NCBI GenBank assembly: GCA_007129085.1
Contig: SKWF01000284.1
Coordinates: forward strand, 1-7,922
Source: Balneolaceae bacterium
Lineage (GTDB): Bacteria > Bacteroidota > Rhodothermia > Balneolales > Balneolaceae
Direction: 5' to 3'
DNA: 7,922 nt
Below the pieces are notes generated by a model, which searched no databases, was not told the origin of the DNA, and was given only the letters and a program-made list of their open reading frames with translations. Shown here piece after piece: positions 1 to 5,513 of this stretch; position 1 is the stretch's first letter, and every line of letters starts with the position of its first letter. A program made the translations under genes and the position numbers.

Positions 1-1653
1 AATAACGTGGTTGATATCACTAACTTTGTTCTGCACGAAATTGGTCAGCCGCTGCACGCTTTCGATTACGACAAAATTGGCGGAAAGAAGATCAGCGTAA
101 AAACGTTTGATAAAAAGACGAAGTTTAAGACTTTGGATGATCAAGAGCGGGATGTGCCGGCCGATACCCTCTTTATTTGTGATGGCAGCGGCCCGGTAGC
201 CATAGCCGGTGTGATGGGTGGCGAAAGCTCAGAAGTCTCCAACGAGACCAATAAGATTTTAATCGAAAGTGCCTATTTCGATCCATCTTCCATACGAAAA
301 GCATCCAAAGCACTTGCTCTGCAGACGGATAGCTCGTACCGGTTTGAGCGCGGAATTGATCCCACAATTCAATACAAGGCCGCAAAACGTGCAGCAGATC
401 TGATTGCAGAAATTGCCGGTGGAACTGTCCGGGAAACTTATACAGATGTTCATCCCGTAAAACCGGAGCAGGCATCGTTAACACTTCGCCCGTCGCGGGT
501 AAACAAAGTGCTTGGAACAGATCTGAATAGAGAGAAAATGACGGAAATTCTATCCGCATTGGAGTTTGAAATCACTGACGAAAGTGAAGATCTCATCACA
601 TGTACCGTTCCTTTTTTCCGGCCTGATGTTTCCCGGGAAGTTGACTTAATTGAAGAGGTCGGCCGAGTATTCGATTATAACAACATTCCTACTCCGGACT
701 CCTCCCCATTTTTTACGCCGGAATCTCTCACCGACTGGGAGCGATTTAATGAAAATATCCGCTCCGCGGCAAAAGCACTTGCCTATAAAGAGATTTCAAC
801 CAACTCTCTCCTATCAAAAAAGGAGTCAGACTTGTTGGCCGATGAAAAGATACAGATTCAAACTCTGAATCCGGTTTCACAGGAAAATACCACACTTCGT
901 ACTCATCTTACGGCTGGATTCTTAAAAGCGGTACAGTACAATTTTAACCGTAAAGAAAACCAACTTCGGTTTTTTGAAATTGGCCATACGTTTAAGAAAG
1001 ATAAAAACGGGACATGGATTGATGGTGTGAAAGAGCACACCCATCTCCTTTTCGGGCTTAGTGGATTCAAGACATTCGAAAGCTGGTCAGGCGAACCGCA
1101 GCCATTCTCTATATACGATTTAAAAGCAGACGTAGAAGCTTTTTTCCGTGATTTTGGTGTTGAAGGTTCTGTTGAGCAGAATGCTGTTAACAACTATCAA
1201 CTGGAATATTCTATTGGTGAAAAACTGGTGGGTACACTGCGGATTGTTGATGATTCGCTGAAGAAAGGTTTCGATATCAAAGAGGATGCATTTGTTGCGG
1301 AAATTGATGTAACGGAGCTTTATAATCTTGGGTATGCCTCAAATGATGTTGAGTATCAAAAAGTTTCGAAATATCCATCATTTGAATTTGATGCAGCTTT
1401 TATTGTTGATCAAGCGATCAGAGCCGGCGATCTTGCTAGGGAAATTCATTCCACGGCCGATGAAACACTAAAAAATGTGGATGTATTTGATGTTTACGAA
1501 GGAGAAAACCTTGGATCAGGCAAAAAAAGTATTGCTTTTAGGCTTTCTTTTTTAGATTCTAATAAAACATTGACAATCAATGATGTAGAACCGAAGGTTC
1601 AAAAAGTTGTTCAATCATTGAAGAAGAAGTTCGATGCCAAATTGAGATCTTAA
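1..1653 (+). CDS. pheT: Phenylalanyl-tRNA synthetase beta subunit, 5'-truncated by the window edge
   Basis: PheT pairs with PheS in the cytoplasmic (alpha-beta)2 enzyme that charges tRNA-Phe; the beta chain supplies editing and tRNA-binding domains. The frame is open from base 1, giving 550 residues of a protein usually near 800; the N-terminal OB-fold tRNA-binding region is missing. The sequence opens inside the B3/B4 editing domain with NNVVDITNFVLHEIGQPLHA, so the GTG at base 7 is an internal Val codon and not a start. Counting from base 1, B3/B4 runs to about residue 150. B5 covers about 154-230, including RPSRVNKVLG and EVDLIEEVGRVFDYNNIP. The catalytically silent synthetase-like core covers about 240-390 (LNPVSQENTTLRTHL, LRFFEIG). 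The C-terminal anticodon-binding FDX-ACB domain starts near 455 (KYPSFEFDAAFIVD) and ends with KKKFDAKLRS. The C-terminus looks intact. The gene heads a tight cluster: the next start is 10 nt downstream. pheS is expected upstream, outside the window. Confidence 0.97.
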   Translation, partial: NNVVDITNFVLHEIGQPLHAFDYDKIGGKKISVKTFDKKTKFKTLDDQERDVPADTLFICDGSGPVAIAGVMGGESSEVSNETNKILIESAYFDPSSIRKASKALALQTDSSYRFERGIDPTIQYKAAKRAADLIAEIAGGTVRETYTDVHPVKPEQASLTLRPSRVNKVLGTDLNREKMTEILSALEFEITDESEDLITCTVPFFRPDVSREVDLIEEVGRVFDYNNIPTPDSSPFFTPESLTDWERFNENIRSAAKALAYKEISTNSLLSKKESDLLADEKIQIQTLNPVSQENTTLRTHLTAGFLKAVQYNFNRKENQLRFFEIGHTFKKDKNGTWIDGVKEHTHLLFGLSGFKTFESWSGEPQPFSIYDLKADVEAFFRDFGVEGSVEQNAVNNYQLEYSIGEKLVGTLRIVDDSLKKGFDIKEDAFVAEIDVTELYNLGYASNDVEYQKVSKYPSFEFDAAFIVDQAIRAGDLAREIHSTADETLKNVDVFDVYEGENLGSGKKSIAFRLSFLDSNKTLTINDVEPKVQKVVQSLKKKFDAKLRS

Positions 1654-1663
1654 ACGTGTCGTT

Positions 1664-1912
1664 ATGGAATCCAACAACGTTCAGAGGGATACTTTTTATA
1701 AGCTGCTTAGCCAGGTAAAAGATCGGGTTAGCGGGCTTAATAAAGAGATCAAAGAGCTTAAGCGTGAAAATTTAAAACTTAAAAGTGACCTCGAAAAAAT
1801 TCAGAAAGAGCAGAACGATATATTTTCTGATATCAGTGAGTCAGACCGTATTGCGATGAAGCATCAGGTAAAATCACTGATCGAAAAAATTGAAAATCAT
1901 GTAGAGGGTTGA
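1664..1912 (+). CDS. Small coiled-coil protein between pheT and zapA (possible division-ring partner)
   Basis: I do not recognise a named family for this 82-aa, highly charged protein. It has no signal peptide or membrane segment and should be cytoplasmic. Residues 22-53 form an almost perfect heptad series: V22, L25, I29, L32, N36, L39, L43, I46, Q50 and I53 fall on a/d positions. The Asn at an 'a' position is a classic feature of parallel dimeric coiled coils. A second, shorter amphipathic stretch (V69, L72, I76, V80) ends the protein. It starts 10 nt after pheT, and its stop is separated from the zapA ATG by a single base, so it is almost certainly co-transcribed and probably translationally coupled with zapA. 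That position and fold invite comparison with ZapB, the coiled-coil ZapA partner of gammaproteobacteria, but this is inference from context only. No clear Shine-Dalgarno precedes the ATG. Real coding status is supported by the tight spacing and the heptad periodicity. Confidence 0.85.
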   Translation: MESNNVQRDTFYKLLSQVKDRVSGLNKEIKELKRENLKLKSDLEKIQKEQNDIFSDISESDRIAMKHQVKSLIEKIENHVEG

Positions 1913-1913
1913 T

Positions 1914-2204
1914 ATGCAATCAATTAAAGTAAATGTTTTTGGTAAACAGATCCCCATTAAGGTAAATGACGATGAGGTGGAAAACATGAAGCGTATTGCT
2001 AATTATGTGGATGAAAAGTTTAAAGCCTATAGGCAACAACTCACCAACCAACCCGATTCTACTGTGATGATATTGGCATCTCTAAGCATCGCAGAAGAAC
2101 TTTTTGAACTCCGGGTTAAAAACGAAGAGTTCAAAGAAAAAGAGAATGAGTTAATGGATGAAGTAAACGAAGATATTCAGAAGCTCATTGAAGAAATTTT
2201 ATAA
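1914..2204 (+). CDS. zapA: Cell division protein ZapA
   Basis: ZapA is a cytoplasmic protein that bundles FtsZ filaments and stabilises the Z-ring. The 96-aa length fits the family. The N-terminal part (residues 1-40) has the typical pattern: a beta-strand start (IKVNVFGKQIPIKV), an acidic turn (NDDEVEN), then the helix MKRIANYVDEKFKAY. The family's central block appears as TVMILASLSIAEELFELR at about 50-67. The rest (68-96) is a charged coiled-coil helix used for tetramer formation. The start is well supported: AGAGGG at 1903-1908 lies 5 nt before the ATG and within the end of the upstream gene, one of the few decent Shine-Dalgarno sequences here. The upstream TGA is 1 nt away, suggesting coupled translation with the coiled-coil gene. 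No terminator follows. Confidence 0.93.
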   Translation: MQSIKVNVFGKQIPIKVNDDEVENMKRIANYVDEKFKAYRQQLTNQPDSTVMILASLSIAEELFELRVKNEEFKEKENELMDEVNEDIQKLIEEIL

Positions 2205-2262
2205 TACCGCAAAAAGTTTTTTATCCGAGGAATCAAACTGCCTATTTCTCCGTTAGAATAGC

Positions 2263-2880
2263 ATGTATAAAGGCGAACGTTTTAACAGCATTACTCACCT
2301 CATAGGCTCTATAGCCTCCGTAATAGGTTTCTTTATTCTCCTTTATCTCGCTATTACACAGGGAGATATATGGAAAATTGTCAGCTTTGCTGTTTACGGA
2401 AGTAGCCTGGTTCTCTTGTATACCTTTTCTACTCTCTATCACAGCTTTCAAGGAAAGTTGAAAAAGATTTTTCAGAAACTCGATCACGTAGCTATTTATT
2501 TACTCATAGCCGGAACCTATACCCCATTTACGTTGGTAACTTTACGGGGTGAAACTGGCTGGACCATATTCGCCATCGTTTGGGGACTGGCTACACTCGG
2601 TATCATTATTGATCTGATACCTTCAAAAGGGCACCGGATATTTCCTCTTATTATATATTTGATGATGGGATGGTTAGCAATTTTGATTGTAGACCCGCTG
2701 ATGGCTGAGCTCTCTACTACAGGTTTTTACTGGCTGATTACCGGCGGAATGTTCTACACATTCGGTGTAATATTTTATGTAATCGATTACAGACACAGAT
2801 TTGCCCACGGTATCTGGCACATTTTTGTGCTAGCCGGTAGTTTTACCCACTTTTTTACAGTAACACAGTTTGTTGCGTAA
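2263..2880 (+). CDS. Hemolysin III / PAQR-family seven-helix membrane protein
   Basis: This 205-aa integral inner-membrane protein belongs to the hemolysin III (YqfA/TrhA) branch of the PAQR superfamily, related to adiponectin receptors. About seven hydrophobic helices are visible (roughly 11-31, 39-58, 76-95, 100-119, 125-144, 153-173, 184-201). Family signatures are present in order: ERFNSITHLIG at the N-terminus, STLYHSF with His60, KLDHVAIYLLIAGTYTPF with Asp74, and the last-helix HGIWHIFVLAGSFTHFF with His182 and His186 spaced HxxxH. By analogy with PAQR structures, His60, His182 and His186 would bind a metal, probably zinc, and Asp74 sits near it, so the putative site is complete. The bacterial function is not settled; links to membrane fluidity control or lipid hydrolysis are reported or proposed for relatives, and 'hemolysin' is a historical label. 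It lies 58 nt after zapA with no terminator between them. The ATG has no obvious Shine-Dalgarno. Confidence 0.9.
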   Translation: MYKGERFNSITHLIGSIASVIGFFILLYLAITQGDIWKIVSFAVYGSSLVLLYTFSTLYHSFQGKLKKIFQKLDHVAIYLLIAGTYTPFTLVTLRGETGWTIFAIVWGLATLGIIIDLIPSKGHRIFPLIIYLMMGWLAILIVDPLMAELSTTGFYWLITGGMFYTFGVIFYVIDYRHRFAHGIWHIFVLAGSFTHFFTVTQFVA

Positions 2881-2977
2881 CCGACCTACCCTCACCCACT
2901 TTCTTTATTTTTACTCTTATCATCCTTCGATTTTTCTTACCTTAAATAGATGTTAATTTTAACTCTATCACAGTTGT
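2881..2977 (+). promoter_or_regulatory. Intergenic leader before ymdB: pyrimidine-rich tract and possible promoter
   Basis: The 97-nt gap holds no gene. From 2881 to about 2943 the plus strand is almost devoid of G and strongly C/T-rich. After it comes TAATTTTA (2954-2961), which matches the Bacteroidetes-type -7 element TAnnTTTG at all but the last base, with TTTT at 2931-2934 about 19 nt upstream in place of TTTG. The overlapping GTTAA-TT-TTAAC (2952-2963) is a short inverted repeat. This could be the promoter of a ymdB-lolD unit, but each match is short and expected by chance in AT-rich DNA. Confidence 0.25.
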
Positions 2978-3790
2978 GTGCCAAAGGAAGCAAAACTATT
3001 TTTTATCGCCGATATTGTAGGTGAACCTGGACTCGAACTCCTTGAAACCATTCTTCCCGGACTTTTAAAAAAGCATGAACCCGATTTTGTTATCGCCAAT
3101 GCCGAAAATTCTCATCAAGGGCGAGGGTTAAACCAATCGATCGTAAAACGTCTCTATGATATCGGAGTGAATGTAATTACAGGTGGTAATCACTCCTTTG
3201 ATAAATGGAAGATATTTGGGTATATGAACAGTGATCCCAATTTGTTGCGACCTTTAAATTATCCAAAAGGGAATTCGGGGAATGGATACGGTATATATGA
3301 TCTACCCGGTTTTGATAAAAAAATTGCTGTATTAAACCTCCAGGGCCGCACATTTCTCCCTGATATTGATGATCCATTCTCTACATCAGACTGGGCACTT
3401 AAAAATATTAAAGAAGAGACAGATTTAATATTTGTGGATTTTCATGCAGAAGCAACTGCAGAAAAAGTTGCCATGGGTTGGCATCTTGATGGAGACGTTT
3501 CAGTTATGGTTGGCACACATACTCATATTCCAACAAATGATGCCAGAATACTGCCACAAGGCACAGGGTATATAACCGATGCCGGTATGACCGGTCCGTT
3601 TGATTCGGTAATCGGTATGAATAAAAAAACTGCATTGAACCGATTTCGACTTGGGACACCGCAAAAATATATCATCGCCAAAAAAGATAATCGAATGTGT
3701 GCCGTTTTAGCGACTGTTGATACAGAGAAAAACAGTTGCACGCATATTGAATCACTCATTTACCCCGAATTTAAAAACAGTACCGGATGA
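2978..3790 (+). CDS. ymdB: YmdB-type metallophosphoesterase (TIGR00282 family)
   Basis: This 270-aa cytoplasmic dinuclear-metal phosphoesterase is closest to Bacillus YmdB, which has been reported to hydrolyse 2',3'-cyclic nucleotides and to affect biofilm and sporulation behaviour. The metal and catalytic residues are all visible: Asp12 (FIADIVGEPG), Glu43-Asn44 (ANAENSHQGRGL), Asn71-His72 (GGNHSFD), His156 (FVDFHAEAT), and His181 and His183 (VGTHTHIPT). Further family blocks are NLQGRTFLP (120-128), AMGWHLDGDVS and YITDAGMTGPFDSVIGM. The start is GTG at 2978: an in-frame stop lies at 2960-2962, no ATG or alternative start lies between, and the next in-frame ATG would destroy the fold. No clear Shine-Dalgarno is seen. 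The gene ends in an ATGA overlap with lolD, so the two are probably translated in a coupled fashion. In many bacteria ymdB follows rny (RNase Y); here the gene upstream is the hemolysin III homologue instead. Confidence 0.95.
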   Translation: MPKEAKLFFIADIVGEPGLELLETILPGLLKKHEPDFVIANAENSHQGRGLNQSIVKRLYDIGVNVITGGNHSFDKWKIFGYMNSDPNLLRPLNYPKGNSGNGYGIYDLPGFDKKIAVLNLQGRTFLPDIDDPFSTSDWALKNIKEETDLIFVDFHAEATAEKVAMGWHLDGDVSVMVGTHTHIPTNDARILPQGTGYITDAGMTGPFDSVIGMNKKTALNRFRLGTPQKYIIAKKDNRMCAVLATVDTEKNSCTHIESLIYPEFKNSTG

Positions 3791-4485
3791 ATAGTACAAA
3801 CAGTACAGTCTTACGCTGTAACCACATAAAAAAGAGTTTTGATTCAGAATCGGACAAAGGAAAACTCGAAATTCTTACCGATGTAAATCTATCTGTTAAA
3901 CAGTCTGAAATAATCGCGGTTATTGGTTCCAGCGGATGTGGTAAGAGTACGCTTCTTCACATTATGGGCGGCCTCGATAAACCTGACAGCGGAGAAATTT
4001 GGTGGGATGATAAGCCGATCCACAAATATAACACAGATGAACTTGCCGGATTGCGAAACAGAAATATTGGATTCGTATTTCAGTTCCACCATCTGTTACC
4101 GGAATTTACGGCCATGGAAAACGTAATGATGCCGGGCTTAATTAAAGGGACACCAAAAGCTGAAGCTGAAGATCGTGCCACCTCCCTTCTCGATCGCTTT
4201 GGGCTTAAACAACGTCTGCATCACCGCCCATCTCAACTATCGGGTGGAGAACAACAACGTGTATCGATGGCACGCGCATTAATGAATAATCCATCAACAA
4301 TTTTGGCTGATGAACCCACCGGCAATCTGGACGAAAAAAATACGGACTCTATATTATCTCTGTTGTTCGAACTACGTGAAGAAGAGAATGTGTCTATCGT
4401 GCTAATCACCCATGAAAATGAAATTGCTGAACGGTGCGATTCAATTTACACACTTCATAATGGGGTTCTTGAACAGAGTGAATAA
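3787..4485 (+). CDS. lolD: LolD-type ABC transporter ATP-binding protein
   Basis: This is a 232-aa single-domain ABC ATPase of the LolD/MacB-type (lipoprotein-release) group, expected on the inner face of the membrane. All motifs are intact: Walker A GSSGCGKST (47-55), Q-loop Q99 in FVFQFHHLLPEFTAMENVMMP, signature LSGGEQQRV (151-159), Walker B ILADEP (172-177) with the following TGNLD D-loop, and H-loop His209 (LITHE). The stretch after the Q-loop is the one typical of LolD. LolD works with LolC/LolE permeases to release outer-membrane lipoproteins from the inner membrane, but no permease lies in this window, so the partner must be encoded elsewhere. A related export system of the same ATPase group (FtsE- or MacB-like) cannot be fully excluded. 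Its ATG overlaps the ymdB stop (ATGA), which makes the start convincing. No terminator follows; the next gene begins 82 nt later. Confidence 0.87.
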   Translation: MNSTNSTVLRCNHIKKSFDSESDKGKLEILTDVNLSVKQSEIIAVIGSSGCGKSTLLHIMGGLDKPDSGEIWWDDKPIHKYNTDELAGLRNRNIGFVFQFHHLLPEFTAMENVMMPGLIKGTPKAEAEDRATSLLDRFGLKQRLHHRPSQLSGGEQQRVSMARALMNNPSTILADEPTGNLDEKNTDSILSLLFELREEENVSIVLITHENEIAERCDSIYTLHNGVLEQSE

Positions 4486-4516
4486 TTCACTTTGAACTCT
4501 TGGTTAAATCCATAAA

Positions 4517-4534
4517 CTGTGATAACTTTCACAG
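4517..4534. promoter_or_regulatory. Palindrome CTGTGA-N6-TCACAG, candidate CRP/FNR-family operator
   Basis: The 18-bp site CTGTGATAACTTTCACAG has two perfect 6-bp inverted arms separated by 6 nt. It contains TGTGA-N6-TCACA, the classical CRP-family half-site arrangement. It lies 33 nt upstream of the TPR gene ATG and 31 nt after the lolD stop. The arm/spacer geometry suits a dimeric helix-turn-helix regulator better than a terminator: the stem is short and no T-run follows. Its spacer overlaps TAACTTTC, which resembles the Bacteroidetes TAnnTTTG promoter element; if that were the real -7 region, binding would repress. The regulator is not in the window, so its identity is inferred from the pattern alone. 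Confidence 0.4.
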
Positions 4535-4567
4535 CTTGAAATAAAAATTTCCAACGACTTAATATTT

Positions 4568-5248
4568 ATGAGTAAGCGACTAAAAGGCGAAGATTTAGAA
4601 CAGGATATTCTAATTGAATATTCCTCCCGGTTCATGCACTATTATGAACAAAATAAAGCTACCGTAGTTGGTGGTGGGTTAGCGATAGTTGCTATAATTG
4701 GTTTGGCTATTGGATATTTTGTCTATTCCGGTCAACAAGAAACGGAAGCAGCAAATTTACTTGGTCAAGCTGAACAGCAGTTTATGCAGGGAAATTATCA
4801 AACAGCTCTTTACGGGGATGATGATGAATTTACCATTGGATTTGTTCAGATAGCTGATAATTACAGCCGAACAAATGCCGGCAACCTTGCCAACTATTAC
4901 GCAGCTGTTTCCGAGTTTGAGATGGAAAACTATGATGATGCTCTTTATCATATAAAAAACTTCTCAATACCTAACGGAATTGTTGGCGTATCCCCAATTA
5001 CTCTTCACGCTATTATCTTGTCAGAATTGGAGCGATATGAAGAAGCAGCAGAAATGTATGTTAAAGCTGCCAAGTGGGATGAAAACAGCTCTACGACTCC
5101 TCACAACCTTTTAGAAGCAGCTTTTGCTTATAAAGAGGCCGGGATGAATAGAGAAGCGACTGACCTGTTGGATGAGTTACTGAGAGACTATCCGAACAGT
5201 AATCAAGCCGCAGAAGCTGAACGACTGTTGGGACAGCTTACCCAATAA
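4568..5248 (+). CDS. Membrane-anchored tetratricopeptide-repeat protein (YfgM-like layout)
   Basis: This 226-aa protein has a short basic/acidic cytoplasmic N-terminus (1-30), one transmembrane helix at about 32-54 (VVGGGLAIVAIIGLAIGYFV) and a C-terminal helical-repeat domain. TPR-like helix pairs can be seen at about 58-82 (ANLLGQAEQQFMQGNYQTAL), 103-133 (NYYAAVSEFEMENYDDAL), 144-172 (HAIILSELERYEEAAEMYVKAA) and 180-212 (LEAAFAYKEAGMNREATDLLDELL). The layout matches YfgM, which docks at the SecYEG translocon and assists periplasmic chaperones in E. coli, and widespread Bacteroidota TPR proteins of similar size. Sequence alone supports the architecture, not the function. The helix lacks a signal-peptidase cleavage context and is probably a retained anchor with the repeats in the periplasm. 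It is the last gene before a strong terminator and may have its own promoter in the 82-nt gap, near the CRP-like palindrome. Confidence 0.88.
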   Translation: MSKRLKGEDLEQDILIEYSSRFMHYYEQNKATVVGGGLAIVAIIGLAIGYFVYSGQQETEAANLLGQAEQQFMQGNYQTALYGDDDEFTIGFVQIADNYSRTNAGNLANYYAAVSEFEMENYDDALYHIKNFSIPNGIVGVSPITLHAIILSELERYEEAAEMYVKAAKWDENSSTTPHNLLEAAFAYKEAGMNREATDLLDELLRDYPNSNQAAEAERLLGQLTQ

Positions 5249-5272
5249 AGGTTTACTTTTAGTACGAAATTG

Positions 5273-5312
5273 AAAACAGGCCCTGTATTTATCATACAGG
5301 GCCTGTTTTTTT
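5273..5312 (+). terminator. Strong rho-independent terminator after the TPR gene
   Basis: A perfect 16-bp stem (5273-5288 paired with 5294-5309), a 5-nt loop (TTATC) and a run of seven T (5306-5312) lie 24 nt after the TPR stop codon. The GC-rich core is CAGGCCCTGTAT and its complement. The A-run at the foot of the left arm gives a T-run on the other strand too, so the hairpin may also stop icmF transcripts arriving from the minus strand, though the opposite U-tract is weaker (TTTTCAATTT). Confidence 0.93.
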
Positions 5313-5348
5313 ATGGGACACAATAGATTTGAGCAGTGTGTATGTACA

Positions 5349-5496
5349 ACCTGTCAGCACCCACAGGACTGTGTACGCCAACCGGCTGATCTGACAGCGT
5401 TGGGTTTACTGGTATGAACCGTACATTTTTTAAAACTGATTAATATTTGTCCGACGCTGGCAGAAACCCGGAAATGCACCGGGCATGCTGTCAGGT
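5349..5496. repeat. 148-bp structured intergenic element with terminal inverted repeats
   Basis: The segment is bounded by ACCTGTCAGCA (5349-5359) and TGCTGTCAGGT (5486-5496), an 11-bp inverted pair with one mismatch. More complementary stretches lie inside: CCTGT/ACAGG (5350-5354 with 5363-5367) extended by GTACA/TGTAC (5344-5348 with 5372-5376); CTGACAGCGT (5391-5400) with ACGCTGGCAG (5454-5463), one mismatch; and CCCGG/CCGGG (5467-5471 with 5479-5483). The flanks are GC-rich and the centre (about 5425-5448) is AT-rich. There is no credible gene. No target-site duplication is visible. The element lies between two convergent genes, a usual place for REP- or MITE-like repeats; alternatively it is a folded 3' UTR of icmF, and the 5467-5483 hairpin might be a weak minus-strand terminator. 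Copy number in the genome would decide. Confidence 0.45.
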
Positions 5497-5513
5497 CTTC
5501 TAAAGAATCGGAT

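Noticed and set aside
7..9. GTG at base 7 as the start of pheT
   Set aside because: The frame is open to base 1, and the surrounding residues are the conserved middle of the B3/B4 domain, so this is an internal valine and the gene is cut by the window edge.
173..559. 128-aa minus-strand open frame inside pheT
   Set aside because: Entirely antisense to a well-conserved gene, with no recognisable domain; a shadow frame.
2211..2222. AAAAAGTTTTTT after zapA as a terminator
   Set aside because: There is no room for a loop and no GC stem; it cannot form a stable terminator hairpin.
2205..2262. Possible 6S RNA after zapA, as in some other bacteria
   Set aside because: The gap is only 58 nt and shows no long hairpin; far too short for 6S RNA.
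4536..4565. TTGAAA-N18-TAATAT as a sigma70 promoter for the TPR gene
   Set aside because: Transcription would start at or after the ATG at 4568, which would remove the start codon; probably chance in AT-rich DNA.
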